From Geobacter sp. (GTDB lineage: Bacteria > Desulfobacterota > Desulfuromonadia > Geobacterales > Pseudopelobacteraceae), in the NCBI GenBank assembly GCA_009684515.1, contig WKKS01000004.1, positions 272,009-336,008 on the forward strand: 64,000 bases of DNA, read 5' to 3'. Below, piece after piece: positions 45,783 through 55,527 of the stretch. A model generated the notes under the pieces. It saw nothing but the letters and a program-made list of their open reading frames with translations, searched no databases and had not been told where the DNA came from. The position numbers and the translations under genes are program-made. The first letter of the stretch is position 1. Every line of letters begins with the position of its first letter.

Positions 45783-46997
45783 TCAGATCAAGTCAATATG
45801 GCTGCCGTAGAAATGCACATCAACCTCTTCACCGGCCGCAAAAACGGTGCTGTCGGCCGGCAGAATCGCCAATGCCGCTGCATCAACCATCGTTTTCAGA
45901 ATTGCCGTCTGCTGGTTGCCGGCCGAAGACGCCAGCCAGCGCTTCCCGTCCCGTTCCAATCGGACCCGCACGATCTGGACCTTGCCAGCTTTTTTCCTGA
46001 CCTCCTCGCACAGCACCGCTTTGAAGAGCGGGCGCAGCACCCGTTGGTGCCCCATCATCTTCAAAAGAGCCGGTCTGGCAAATTCCTCAAAAGTCATCAT
46101 GGTTGACACCGGATTGCCCGGCAAGGAAAAGACCGGAATCGCTCCATGCAGTGCAAAAGCGGTTGGGCCGCCCGGCTTGACACCCACCTTCCAGAACAGC
46201 TGCCTTGCGCCCAGCTCTTCCAGCACATCCCGGACGAAGTCGCAATCTCCGGCCGAAACTCCGGCCGAGGTGATCAGGACATCGGCCTTGAGCCCTTCCA
46301 GCAACAGTTCCCGGTGGCTGCCGAGATTGTCACGGGCTATGCCGATGATTCTTGGAATGGCGCCCGTTTCCCGCACTGCGGCCGCCAGCGACAATGCATT
46401 GCTGTTGATGATCTCGCCCGGCCCAGGTGTTTTGCCAAGCTCGATCAGTTCATCACCGGTGGAGAGTATCGCCACGACCGGACGACGATAAACCGGCACC
46501 ATCGCCATGCCGAAGGTTGCCAGCATGTTGACTTCCGGCGGGCGGATCAGCGCACCTGCTCTGACAAAGGCCGAACCGGCCTGCACATCCTCCCCGCAAA
46601 GGCGGAGATGCTGACCTTTTTCCACCATTTCATTCAGCGTCACCAACTGTTGACCGTCATCGGTTTCCTCAACCGGCACGACCGCATCACAGCCGAACGG
46701 AGTCGGCGCGCCGGTCATTATCCTGACAGCAGATCCGGCTTCAACCGTGACACCGTCTGCCCTGGCTCCCGCCGGCAGAAATCCGGTCACAACCAGCTGG
46801 CAGGGGATTTTGGAGCAATCGGCACTCCGGACGGCATAGCCGTCCATGGCCGAGTTGTCCCAGAGCGGCATATTCCAGGGGGCTGTCACATCTTCCGCCA
46901 GGATCCGGCCGACGGCATCCAGCAGCGGCACACGTTCCACCCCGCAGACATTGACACTTGAAAGAATGGTGCTGCGCGCTTCCTCAAAAGAAATCAT
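45783..46997 (-). CDS. moeA: molybdopterin molybdenumtransferase
   Basis: 404 residues, full length. MoeA landmarks: PLWDNSAMDGYAVR, RIMTGAPTPFGCDAVVPVEET, STGDELIELGKTPGPGEIINSN, SAGVSAGDCDFVRDVLEELG and SLPGNPVSTMMTFEEFARP. Inserts molybdate into adenylated molybdopterin (Moco synthesis), needed for nitrate, formate and aldehyde enzymes. It is 26 bp upstream of nfo on the same strand. Confidence 0.95.
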   Translation of the reverse strand: MISFEEARSTILSSVNVCGVERVPLLDAVGRILAEDVTAPWNMPLWDNSAMDGYAVRSADCSKIPCQLVVTGFLPAGARADGVTVEAGSAVRIMTGAPTPFGCDAVVPVEETDDGQQLVTLNEMVEKGQHLRLCGEDVQAGSAFVRAGALIRPPEVNMLATFGMAMVPVYRRPVVAILSTGDELIELGKTPGPGEIINSNALSLAAAVRETGAIPRIIGIARDNLGSHRELLLEGLKADVLITSAGVSAGDCDFVRDVLEELGARQLFWKVGVKPGGPTAFALHGAIPVFSLPGNPVSTMMTFEEFARPALLKMMGHQRVLRPLFKAVLCEEVRKKAGKVQIVRVRLERDGKRWLASSAGNQQTAILKTMVDAAALAILPADSTVFAAGEEVDVHFYGSHIDLI

Positions 46998-47120
46998 CTG
47001 TTGGCCCCTTTCCGTAAACTACGCCAGAATAGCCGGAACATCGCAAAAACACAATATGATTGCCAAGCTCCGCCGGTTGGGTATAATGACGCATCTTGCG
47101 TAGCGTTGGGAGATGGCAGC

Positions 47121-48170
47121 ATGAAACTGTCACAAGAAGCAAAAGTCGGCCTGTTTTTCGTATTGAGCCTGATCCTGTTCGGTATCATGCTGGAGGTCGG
47201 CAACCACTGGAAAATCTTTGATCACGGAACGCCTTACAAGGTAATGCTTCCGTCATCTACCGGCCTGAAAGTCGGAGACATCGTCAGATTGGCCGGAGTG
47301 GAAGTCGGCTCCATCACCAAAATTTCCGTTTTGGACGACAAGGTCAGGGTTGACTTCGAAGTAGCTCCCGGCACAAAAATCAAACAGGACACAACCGCCG
47401 GAATCCGCATGTCCAGCATGCTGGGGGGGCAATTCCTGGGCCTTTCGTTCGGCACCCCGTCCAGCCCGGACCTGCCGGCGGGCAGCACCGTTAAAAACTC
47501 GGATTCCGCCAGTGTTGACGCCCTGCTGGATAACATCGGCGGGCTGACCAAAGATGCCAAGCAGCTGATCATCGACCTGAACCGCAACCAGAACGAAGTC
47601 ATGGGCAAGATAGCAGCCATGCTGGATCAAAACAGTAACGCCATCCACGACTCCATGACCAACCTCTCCAGCATCACCGCCAAACTCGACCGGGGCGATG
47701 GCTCCCTGGCCATGCTTCTGAATGACAAGACCCTCTACAATAACGCCACCGCCCTGACCGGCAGCCTCAAGGAAGTCAGCGCCAGGCTTGAGCGAGGAGA
47801 AGGCACCATCGGCAAACTGCTGAACGAAGATGAGCTGTACAACAGTGCCTTTGCGGCGGTCAAAGGGATGGACGACAGCATGAAAAACTTCAACGAGATC
47901 GCCAAGCGCATCAACAGCGGCGAAGGAACAGCCGGCAAGCTGGTCAATGACCCGGCCCTCTACAACGAACTGCGCCAAACGGTGGCCAACCTGAATGAAA
48001 TTACCCGCAAAATCAACAGCGGCGAAGGGACGATCGGTAAAATGGTCAATGACGACAAACTCTACCGCGACGCCCTTACAACTCTCAAGAAGACTGAAAA
48101 GGCGATGGAAGGATTGCAGGACACCGGACCGATCTCGGTCATCGGCAGTGTGATCGGGACACTCTTCTAA
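47121..48170 (+). CDS. MlaD/MCE-domain periplasmic lipid-binding protein
   Basis: 349 residues from the ATG at 47121 (GGGAGATG upstream). One N-terminal membrane anchor (9-27), then an MCE domain (about 35-125: GDIVRLAGVEVGSITKISVL). The rest is helical with about 39-residue repeats, each bearing GEGTIGKLLNEDELYN, GEGTAGKLVNDPALYN or GEGTIGKMVNDDKLYR, preceded by a weaker GDGSLAMLLNDKTLYN. MlaD relatives bind phospholipid in an ABC transport system; no mlaE/F partner is adjacent here. Confidence 0.88.
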   Translation: MKLSQEAKVGLFFVLSLILFGIMLEVGNHWKIFDHGTPYKVMLPSSTGLKVGDIVRLAGVEVGSITKISVLDDKVRVDFEVAPGTKIKQDTTAGIRMSSMLGGQFLGLSFGTPSSPDLPAGSTVKNSDSASVDALLDNIGGLTKDAKQLIIDLNRNQNEVMGKIAAMLDQNSNAIHDSMTNLSSITAKLDRGDGSLAMLLNDKTLYNNATALTGSLKEVSARLERGEGTIGKLLNEDELYNSAFAAVKGMDDSMKNFNEIAKRINSGEGTAGKLVNDPALYNELRQTVANLNEITRKINSGEGTIGKMVNDDKLYRDALTTLKKTEKAMEGLQDTGPISVIGSVIGTLF

Positions 48171-48194
48171 ACGACCGCAGACATCTCGTATTGC

Positions 48195-48228
48195 AAAAAA
48201 GGCTGACACCAACGGTGCCAGCCTTTTT
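48195..48228. terminator. bidirectional intrinsic terminator
   Basis: GGCTG-A-CACC / GGTG-C-CAGCC stem (one mismatch) flanked by A6 and T5, between MCE and mtnP genes. Confidence 0.85.
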
Positions 48229-48249
48229 CAGTTTGTTGCATTTATCGGT

Positions 48250-49113
48250 TTACAGATACCTGCCGACAATCGGTTCCAGTTTTTGTTTGGTCGCCTCGGG
48301 AATAACCGAGCGGTCCGTGATGATGGCGTACTGCATGGCGCTGGCGCAGGGGCAGCTCCGCTCGCCGCCGATTTCCGCCACAGCATGGCGGATGATGTCC
48401 TTGGCCATGGCCACGTTCTGATGGATGATCTGGATAATCGCTTCGACCGTCACATCGTCGTGCGAATCATGCCAGCAGTCGTAGTCAGTCGAAAGGGCGA
48501 TGATGCCGTAGCAGATTTCCGCCTCGCGGGCCAGCTTGGCCTCGGTCAGGTTGGTCATGCCGATTACGGAGGCCCCCAGCGCCAGGTACGAAAACGACTC
48601 GGCCCGGGTCGAGAAAGCCGGCCCTTCCATGCAGATGTAGCTGCCCCCCTTGTGGACTGTGGCCCCGGCTTTGAGAGCCGCCGCGTAAAGCGTATCGGAC
48701 AACGGATGGCAGACCGGATCGGCAAAGCCTGCATGTGCTACAATTCCGTCTCCGAAGAAAGTGTCGCGCCGGATCCCTTTGGTGCGGTCGATGAACTGAT
48801 CGGGAATCACGATATGGCCGGGGGCGATGGCATCTTTCAGAGAACCGACCGCCGAAACCGAGATGATCTGCTCGACACCCAGCTTCTTCATGCCGTAGAT
48901 ATTGGCGCGGTAGTTGACCTCGGACGGCAGCAGGCGGTGCCCGCGTCCGTGACGCGGCAGAAACACCATCTTGACGCCGTTCAGAACTCCGGTCACATAT
49001 TCGTCGGAAGGATTTCCGAAGGGGGTCTCGACGGTCACCCGTTCAACCTGCTCCAGACCTTCCATATCATACAATCCGCTGCCGCCGATAACCCCGATAG
49101 TTGCTTTACTCAT
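48250..49113 (-). CDS. mtnP: S-methyl-5'-thioadenosine phosphorylase
   Basis: 287 residues, full length. PNP/MTAP family motifs: GGSGLYDM, RHGRGHRLLPSEVNYRANI, AVGSLKDAIAPGHIVIPDQF, CMEGPAFSTRAES, and LSTDYDCWHDS, where the Asp-Tyr-Asp pattern favours 6-aminopurine substrates (MTAP). Splits 5'-methylthioadenosine for methionine salvage. Confidence 0.92.
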   Translation of the reverse strand: MSKATIGVIGGSGLYDMEGLEQVERVTVETPFGNPSDEYVTGVLNGVKMVFLPRHGRGHRLLPSEVNYRANIYGMKKLGVEQIISVSAVGSLKDAIAPGHIVIPDQFIDRTKGIRRDTFFGDGIVAHAGFADPVCHPLSDTLYAAALKAGATVHKGGSYICMEGPAFSTRAESFSYLALGASVIGMTNLTEAKLAREAEICYGIIALSTDYDCWHDSHDDVTVEAIIQIIHQNVAMAKDIIRHAVAEIGGERSCPCASAMQYAIITDRSVIPEATKQKLEPIVGRYL

Positions 49114-49147
49114 TGCTTTAATTCCTTTCGCAGATGTTATTTACAAA

Positions 49148-49978
49148 CTATTTCCAGATGAAGGTCTCATTAACCTGCATCCGCTTGAGTACGGTTTTCA
49201 GCTTGCGCTTTTTCAGCGCCTTTTCAAAAGCTTCCGGCGTACCGGTCAAGGCGGCAAACGTTCCGAAATGCATCGGCACCACCATTTTCGGCCTGACCAG
49301 TTCCACCGCCGCAGCGGCCCGCTCCGGCCCCATGGTGAACTTGTCGCCGATGCAGGCCAACATGACATCCACTTTGGAAAGATCGCCGATCAGCTTCATA
49401 TCTCCGAACAGGTCGGTGTCGCCGGTATGGTAAATGGTCGGCCCACCGCTGATTGCAATCACGAAACCGCCCGGATTGCCGGCATAAGCCAGGCTTTTCG
49501 GCAGATCGCCCTTTTCCTCATACTCCAGAGCCGAGCTATGCACGGCATGCACGAAAGTCACCTTGACCTCGCCCCCCAAGAGCGTCACCGTCCCCCCGAA
49601 ATTCCCGGTACCGGAGAAATCGGCCTGCTTGGCCGGGAAGTCGGCATATCTGACCATCGCCTTCATCAGGTCGTTGGTGGCCACCAGCTTTGCGCCGGTT
49701 TTTTTGGCAATTTCAACTGTATTGCCGATATGGTCGCCGTGGGCATGGGTCAGCAGGATCTGATCAACCTTGTCCAGACCGGCCAGAAGTTCCTTACCCT
49801 TCGGATTGGCCGGATTGGCCAGCCAGGGGTCGATCAGCAGCACCTTGCCGCTGGGTGTCGTGACCTTGAAGGCGGAATGCCCGTACCAGGTTATCCCGGT
49901 TGATCCGGCCGCAAAAGCGGCGGCAGATAAAAGCAGAAGCGCGCACATCGTGACTGAAGCAGCAAGCAACTTTTTCAT
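49148..49978 (-). CDS. secreted metallo-beta-lactamase-fold hydrolase (UPF0173-like)
   Basis: 276 residues from the ATG at 49978 (AGGAGG 7 nt upstream). Signal peptide 1-23 (SAAAFAAG cleavage). Metal ligands: HAHGDH (zinc site), [15 protein letters not shown] and [12 protein letters not shown]0173 members are usually cytoplasmic, so a Sec signal is a small oddity. Substrate unknown. Confidence 0.88.
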   Translation of the reverse strand: MKKLLAASVTMCALLLLSAAAFAAGSTGITWYGHSAFKVTTPSGKVLLIDPWLANPANPKGKELLAGLDKVDQILLTHAHGDHIGNTVEIAKKTGAKLVATNDLMKAMVRYADFPAKQADFSGTGNFGGTVTLLGGEVKVTFVHAVHSSALEYEEKGDLPKSLAYAGNPGGFVIAISGGPTIYHTGDTDLFGDMKLIGDLSKVDVMLACIGDKFTMGPERAAAAVELVRPKMVVPMHFGTFAALTGTPEAFEKALKKRKLKTVLKRMQVNETFIWK

Positions 49979-50004
49979 GGCAATTCCTCCTAGGATTGTT
50001 GGTT

Positions 50005-50946
50005 TCACTCGCCTTCAAAAGCAATTTTCAGACCGGTGTCAGTGGCTGTGATGGTATATTTGGGGAAAGAGGAGCGGGTCGAATCCAGCACTATCCTCAA
50101 AAAACCCTTGTTAAGCCCGACCCGGGCCTTACTGATGCCGAATTTACCCATATTGAGCTTTCTGCCGGCCAAAACGGACGACGCTCCCGGAATATCGATC
50201 GCTATCCGTTCCGGCTTTTCCAGCTTCATGGTTTTGAATTTGCCGATCGGATTATCGGAAGTGATCTCAATCCCGGTTTCGGTGACTACGACAGCACTGA
50301 TTCCGGGATCGGCCGACCTGACAGGTACGGATTTAACAGCCGGTTTCGGGCTGGTCGGCTCATCCGGAGTTTTTGCGACCGGAGTCAGCTCATCCAACTG
50401 CTCTCGAAACAAGATTTTGCCGTCTTTGAAATCGTATTTAAACGAACGGTTTCCGCCGCTCGGACTCCCCAGGGCATCACCCTCTTTGTAAAAAGGTACG
50501 GTACGAATGATTTGGCGACCATCAAGCCGGAACCGGTCGCCACCACGATAGCCGTTCGGGTCGTGCATCTGCGGCATTGAAGTGCGGCGAACTTTGTTAC
50601 CATCGAGGCTGTACACATCCAGTGCGCCAAAAGCCTCACTTCCGGTACTTTTGCTGGCAAGCAGCAGTTCCGGCCTGCCGTCACCGTCCAGATCAGCCGC
50701 CCAGGCCTGATCGGCCAGATAATCCACGTCCGTACGGAAGCGCGAAAAATTCTTTCCTCCGCGGCGTACGGAAATATCCACAATCTGCACAGCACAACCG
50801 GCCGCCGGACGGCTGGTTATGTCAAAATCGGTCCCGGACTGATGCACTGTTTTTTTAAATGAACAGACGCTGGCAACTGCCGATGAAGGCATTGAAACGG
50901 CAAGAGCCAGAAAAGCAGCCGCCGAAATAATTATTTTATGTCTCAT
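50005..50946 (-). CDS. secreted protein with FG-GAP-like motif and C-terminal AMIN-type domain
   Basis: 313 residues from the ATG at 50946 (GGAGAG upstream). Signal peptide 1-24. A calcium-loop-like [15 protein letters not shown] (about 105-119) suggests one FG-GAP/VCBS repeat. After a Pro/Thr/Lys linker (about 190-215) comes an AMIN-like domain ([34 protein letters not shown]), which binds peptidoglycan in related proteins. Possibly an envelope adhesion or assembly factor. Confidence 0.7.
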   Translation of the reverse strand: MRHKIIISAAAFLALAVSMPSSAVASVCSFKKTVHQSGTDFDITSRPAAGCAVQIVDISVRRGGKNFSRFRTDVDYLADQAWAADLDGDGRPELLLASKSTGSEAFGALDVYSLDGNKVRRTSMPQMHDPNGYRGGDRFRLDGRQIIRTVPFYKEGDALGSPSGGNRSFKYDFKDGKILFREQLDELTPVAKTPDEPTSPKPAVKSVPVRSADPGISAVVVTETGIEITSDNPIGKFKTMKLEKPERIAIDIPGASSVLAGRKLNMGKFGISKARVGLNKGFLRIVLDSTRSSFPKYTITATDTGLKIAFEGE

Positions 50947-51065
50947 GAACTCTCTCCAGAGAATGATTTGACTGGCTTTATAGCAGAATACACCGTTCCA
51001 GTGAAGTCTATTCAATTGACAATATGCCATCCAAAACCTTAAAGTTGCCAGCAATCGAGGCAATA

Positions 51066-51548
51066 ATGATCAATACCGATAAACTGAAGCATCAATTCAA
51101 GAAAATTCTTTCACTGGATGCCCACCCCGGTCATATTGCCGCCGGTTTTGCCGCCGGAGTTTTTATCAGTTTCACCCCGTTTTTCGGTCTGCATACACCC
51201 CTCGCCATTGCCATCGCCTTTATCTTCCGCCTCAATAAACTGACCTGCATTACCGGAGCCTGGGTCAACACCCCCCTGACCGTCTTTCCCGCCCTGGCCG
51301 CCAGCTACAAACTGGGTGAATTCATGCTGGGGAACAAACCGATGGCTTTCCATGTGAAAAGCCTGGAGTGGAGCAGCCTCAAGATGTACGCTTCATCGCT
51401 TCTGCTGGGAAGTTCGGTGATCGGCTTTTTCGCTGCGCTGGCCGGTTATGCGATCTGTTACTGGCTGGTGACTGTTCTCAGGCGCAAAGACGCCGGACTG
51501 ACCGCAATTACACGCGAGATGGAAGAGCTGGGAGAAGATCTGGAGTAA
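51066..51548 (+). CDS. DUF2062 membrane protein
   Basis: 160 residues from the ATG at 51066 (GAGG upstream); a 14-codon extension to 51024 is also open. Two or three membrane segments and the DUF2062 pattern GHIAAGFAAGVFISFTPFFG and NTPLTVFPALAASYKLG. Family function unknown. Convergent to the MFS gene with 13 bp spacing. Confidence 0.85.
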   Translation: MINTDKLKHQFKKILSLDAHPGHIAAGFAAGVFISFTPFFGLHTPLAIAIAFIFRLNKLTCITGAWVNTPLTVFPALAASYKLGEFMLGNKPMAFHVKSLEWSSLKMYASSLLLGSSVIGFFAALAGYAICYWLVTVLRRKDAGLTAITREMEELGEDLE

Positions 51549-51561
51549 GGATCCGATTAGC

Positions 51562-52812
51562 TCACCCCTGCTGTCCAAAATCCCTGGCAAAAGCATACAT
51601 CACAATTGACACGCCCAACCCGGCCACCGGCAGCATGAAGGCGGTATGAAACGACCCGGCGGACACGCTGCCGGCCGCTTCGCTAAATGATCCGATGATA
51701 ATTCCCATGACCTGCTGGGTCGTGGCGGCCCCCATCAGGACGAAGAAATTCAGCGAAGTCAGCGCAGTTCCGACGATCCGCACCGGAAACATGGAGCGGA
51801 TGATCGGGTAGATCATGACGCCGCTGGAAACCGAAAGGCCGATCGCAAAGAAGACCGCCGCCAGCAAAGACCCCGGAATCATTTCCGCCCACCCCAGAAA
51901 AGCCGTCATCAGCATCAGCAAAAGCAACTGACCCGCCAGCAGGGTCTTTTTATAAGAGCGGAAAAAGCGCCGGGCGATTGTGTCGGTCACCATGCTGCCG
52001 GTGATAAAACCGAGTGAGGTGCACATCAGCATGTTGCCGGTTGCCTCGCGGGAAAGATGCAGCACCTCCATCAGATACGGCCCGCCCCACAACCCCTGCA
52101 GCGCCAGATAATTCCCATACCAGCAAAACGCGATCACCCCCAGCAGCCAGAAGTCGCGGCTGCCGAAAATCTCGCCCCAGGCGGCCAGCATGCCGCTCTT
52201 TGGATTTGTCTCCAGCTCTATTTCGGCCTGTTCTGGCGGACGATCCTGCACTTTGCTGAAAACCAGCATCGTCACCAGCGCCTGAGCCACACCGATCACC
52301 AGAAAAGAGCTGCGCCAGCCGAAGGCGCCGACCGCCAGCGCCAGCGGAGCGGTGGCCGACAGATTCCCCAGATTGCCGACCGCCACCATGAAACCAGAAA
52401 CCCGCCCGAACTCCTGCTTGCTGAACCAGTGGCTGAAAACGGTGAAGGTCGCCATCAGCACCGCGGCGGTGCCGATGCCGATCAGCACGCGGGCCGCCAT
52501 GGCAACCGCCAGGGTGTCGGCCTGGGAGAAGAGGAGCCCGCCGGCCGTAGTCAGAATTCCGCAGCCGCTGATAACCAGACGGCTTCCCAGCCGGTCGATC
52601 ATCGGACCCAGCGGCAGCTGGGCCACGGCATAGACATAGAACAGAACCCCGGAGAGCGAACCGAGCTGTTGCGGCGTCAGCTGCAGCTCGCGGGAAATGT
52701 CCCCCGCCACCACCGCCAGAGAAACCCGGTAGAAATAAACCAGTATGTACATCAGGGCCAGAACGGCAAAGATCGTCCAGCGGCGGCGATTATGGGAGTG
52801 TGGATTGGTCAT
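51562..52812 (-). CDS. major facilitator superfamily transporter
   Basis: 416 residues from the ATG at 52812; twelve predicted membrane helices. MFS signatures PLGPMIDRLGSRLVISG after helix 2 and GFITGSMVTDTIARRF after helix 8. Resembles the hexuronate/organic-acid or drug-type antiporters, but the substrate cannot be told. No regulator is adjacent. Confidence 0.9.
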   Translation of the reverse strand: MTNPHSHNRRRWTIFAVLALMYILVYFYRVSLAVVAGDISRELQLTPQQLGSLSGVLFYVYAVAQLPLGPMIDRLGSRLVISGCGILTTAGGLLFSQADTLAVAMAARVLIGIGTAAVLMATFTVFSHWFSKQEFGRVSGFMVAVGNLGNLSATAPLALAVGAFGWRSSFLVIGVAQALVTMLVFSKVQDRPPEQAEIELETNPKSGMLAAWGEIFGSRDFWLLGVIAFCWYGNYLALQGLWGGPYLMEVLHLSREATGNMLMCTSLGFITGSMVTDTIARRFFRSYKKTLLAGQLLLLMLMTAFLGWAEMIPGSLLAAVFFAIGLSVSSGVMIYPIIRSMFPVRIVGTALTSLNFFVLMGAATTQQVMGIIIGSFSEAAGSVSAGSFHTAFMLPVAGLGVSIVMYAFARDFGQQG

Positions 52813-52953
52813 TGAACTCTCGATAGCAAACAAAATCAAACGGCTGCCTTTTATAGCTGTAAAGCTGAGAAAACGAAACAGATATGAGCAATTGACTCGC
52901 TCTGGTCGATAGGGAATAATGCCGCAGCTGGTTTTGCAGGAAAAGGAGCCGTA

Positions 52954-54378
52954 ATGAGGATATTTGCCGCCCGCTGGGGCATCTTGATGCTGTTGATCGC
53001 CGCCGCAGCCCCCGCCGCCGCAGCTGAAGAAGGTACGGTCACAACGCTCTGGCCGCTGTTCGACTACCGCAGCAGCCCGGCCACCGGCTACAGCAACCTG
53101 TCAATACTGGGGCCGATCTTCAAACGCGAACACTCCGGTGACATCACCAGAACCGCCATTCGCCCGCTGTTTTTCAACCAATCCGACAAAGAATCAGACG
53201 ACAGCGACATCCTCTATCCGCTGGCATCGACCTCATCCGGCGGCGGCGATTCCAGCACCCAGATCATGAAAATCTACCAGAAGCATGTCAGCCGCGCCGG
53301 CACTAGCGAGGAAAAGCGCGACTCGATGCTGTTTCCGTTCTACATCAGCGGAGAATCAGAAAAATACGGACCATACCAATCGTTCTTTCCGATCCATGGC
53401 GACATCTACCAGCGCTTCTGGCGCGACGAATACCACTACACCCTCTTTCCGCTCTATGGCCGCACCGTCAAAAACGGCACCACCACCAACAACCTGCTCT
53501 ACCCATTCTTCAACACGGTGTCGGGCGAAAACGAGAGCGGTTTCCAGTTCTGGCCGCTGTACGGACAGTCCGCCAAACAAGGGGTCTACTCCAAGCAATT
53601 TGTGTTCTGGCCCTTCTACATCCGCGAAAGCCTGGGGTTGAATGGCGACAACCCCACCGAAAACCTGAGCATGATCCCTTTTTACGCTTCTTCCACTTCA
53701 CCGAAGCGCAGTTCCACCCACACGCCCTGGCCCTTCTGCGGCGTCGTGCGCGACGGCCAGGGACAGGTCATCGAGCGCGACATATTCTGGCCCTTCTGGG
53801 TGACCGCCCAGGGGAAGGATTACAGCATCGAACGCTTTATCCCCTTTTATGCCAAATCCAAGGTCAAGGATTCCACCAGTGACTGGCTCATGTGGCCGAT
53901 CTACCGGCACGAAACCATCGACTCGGCCAGCTTTCGCCAGGACAAGACCAGCCTGTTTTATTTCCTCTTCAGCCGCTCCGATGAATCCTGGCCCGAACTC
54001 GGCAAAGATCGCGCCCGCTCCGGCTTCTGGCCGCTCTACGCCTGGAAGCGGGACGAAGCCGGGGTGCGCCTGCTAACCATGCCGGCCCTGACCGAAGCGG
54101 TCATCACAAACGACCGGCTGGAGCGCAACTGGGCGCCGCTCTGGAGGCTGTTTATCGCGCAGTGGGACGACAAGGGCAACAATGCGGTTTCGCTGTTATG
54201 GAACCTGTACTGGCAGGAACAACGCGGCGAAGAGCTGGCCTGGGAACTGTCGCCGCTGGTTTCGTATCGTTCAACAGTTGCCGGAACGGAGTTCAAATTG
54301 CTGAAGGGGCTGTTCGGTTATGGCGGCGGGAAGGAAGGAACTTCGCTGAGACTGTTCTGGATACCGTTCAAGCTGTAG
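52954..54378 (+). CDS. secreted WPLY-repeat protein of unknown function
   Basis: 474 residues; signal peptide 1-23 (AAAPAAAA). The mature protein consists of recurring short strands LFPLYGR, FWPLYGQ, FWPFYIR, PWPFCGV, FWPFWVT, MWPIYRH and FWPLYAW, separated by 25-45 residues. Such Trp-Pro-Phe/Leu-Tyr repeats suggest an outer-membrane or surface beta structure. I do not recognise a named family. Stands alone; upstream spacer 141 bp. Confidence 0.8.
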   Translation: MRIFAARWGILMLLIAAAAPAAAAEEGTVTTLWPLFDYRSSPATGYSNLSILGPIFKREHSGDITRTAIRPLFFNQSDKESDDSDILYPLASTSSGGGDSSTQIMKIYQKHVSRAGTSEEKRDSMLFPFYISGESEKYGPYQSFFPIHGDIYQRFWRDEYHYTLFPLYGRTVKNGTTTNNLLYPFFNTVSGENESGFQFWPLYGQSAKQGVYSKQFVFWPFYIRESLGLNGDNPTENLSMIPFYASSTSPKRSSTHTPWPFCGVVRDGQGQVIERDIFWPFWVTAQGKDYSIERFIPFYAKSKVKDSTSDWLMWPIYRHETIDSASFRQDKTSLFYFLFSRSDESWPELGKDRARSGFWPLYAWKRDEAGVRLLTMPALTEAVITNDRLERNWAPLWRLFIAQWDDKGNNAVSLLWNLYWQEQRGEELAWELSPLVSYRSTVAGTEFKLLKGLFGYGGGKEGTSLRLFWIPFKL

Positions 54379-54427
54379 ACCTCAAAACAGCAATCGCCAG
54401 AGGATCCGGTGAATTCATCTTAGATAA

Positions 54428-55387
54428 TTATTGCAGGTATTTTTCAACATAGCTCTTTGCTTCCGCCAAACCAAGACCCATTTTCAACCGCACCAGCTTG
54501 ATCGCCTCTATCTTTTCATCGCGACCCAGCAGGGCTGTCAACTGCGATTGAAATTCCGGATCCGTCATCTCTTTTGAAAAATCGAACCGCTGCCCCACTT
54601 GATCAGCGATGACCGTGGTGTACCGCGCGAGTAGCTGCCGCAGCTTCTTCCTGCCCGGCGTAATATGGGTCCATTCCATCTTGAGCTGGTCGGGGCTGAT
54701 GAAGACGATCGGTCGATCTTGAAACTGCATCTTGCTCCGGCTGCCGGGGTACAGCTTCTTTTCGCGCTCTATCTCCTTTTTGATTCGCGTAATTTCCAGA
54801 TCTGCGGCCTTGTTTTTTTGGGCGAGGAAAAGTTCATGCTTGAGATCGTCGACCTTGAAGTGTGCCGGCTTGCGCTGGTTTTCGAAATCCAGCACCTCCT
54901 TGATTCTGTCAATATGCAAATAACGTGGATCAAGCTTAATGACAAGAAACCAGCGTTCGATCTGGCTTTTTCCATCAATGCCGCTTGTGGTGTGGAGCTC
55001 CTGTTGCAGTTGTGCATCAGCTATCTCCAGCCACGACAACTTCAACGCAATCGGATCTTCCCCAGGCGAATCGTCATGCAGATAAGAGCGGTATTTGAGC
55101 AGGATCCCGCCGGAACCGATCCGCGCCAGCCAGTTTGACGGAGAGCGAATGGCCACCAGGGTGCGGAAAACGATGTGGCAGACACCCATCATCAGCAGGG
55201 TATACAGACCCGACAGCACTATCCCCAAGATGCTTACCAAAAAGCAGCTATAGATAAGGAATGCCGCGCCGAGCAGCAGCCCAAGCAGAAAGAAGATAAA
55301 GGAAAAACAGGAGCCCCAGAACGAGACTCGAAAGACGGTTTCGTCCCGGGTGGATGGCGGAAGATTTTGTTTATTGAGAAGGTTCAT
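54428..55387 (-). CDS. membrane protein with ribosomal L7/L12-like C-terminus
   Basis: 319 residues from the ATG at 55387; a GTG at 55417 is also open. Two membrane segments near residues 22-72 (FIFFLLGLLLGAAFLIYSC), a cytoplasmic helical/coiled-coil stretch (about 165-225), and a tail EKIEAIKLVRLKMGLGLAEA matching the L7/L12 C-terminal helical motif. Such tails in other proteins bind GTPases or ribosomal partners. Function unknown; the IS element sits about 140 bp upstream of its start. Confidence 0.7.
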   Translation of the reverse strand: MNLLNKQNLPPSTRDETVFRVSFWGSCFSFIFFLLGLLLGAAFLIYSCFLVSILGIVLSGLYTLLMMGVCHIVFRTLVAIRSPSNWLARIGSGGILLKYRSYLHDDSPGEDPIALKLSWLEIADAQLQQELHTTSGIDGKSQIERWFLVIKLDPRYLHIDRIKEVLDFENQRKPAHFKVDDLKHELFLAQKNKAADLEITRIKKEIEREKKLYPGSRSKMQFQDRPIVFISPDQLKMEWTHITPGRKKLRQLLARYTTVIADQVGQRFDFSKEMTDPEFQSQLTALLGRDEKIEAIKLVRLKMGLGLAEAKSYVEKYLQ

Positions 55388-55527
55388 TTTTGGTTTTTCT
55401 AGAATTGCTGGTTGCACTGGAGAGTTAAATGCTTAACTTCCCAAGTAATAACATCACTCAATTTTATTCCAAAGGTTAAGTCATCTTTTTCAATATCGTA
55501 ATTTCATGGTTTAAAATACTGTCATTT

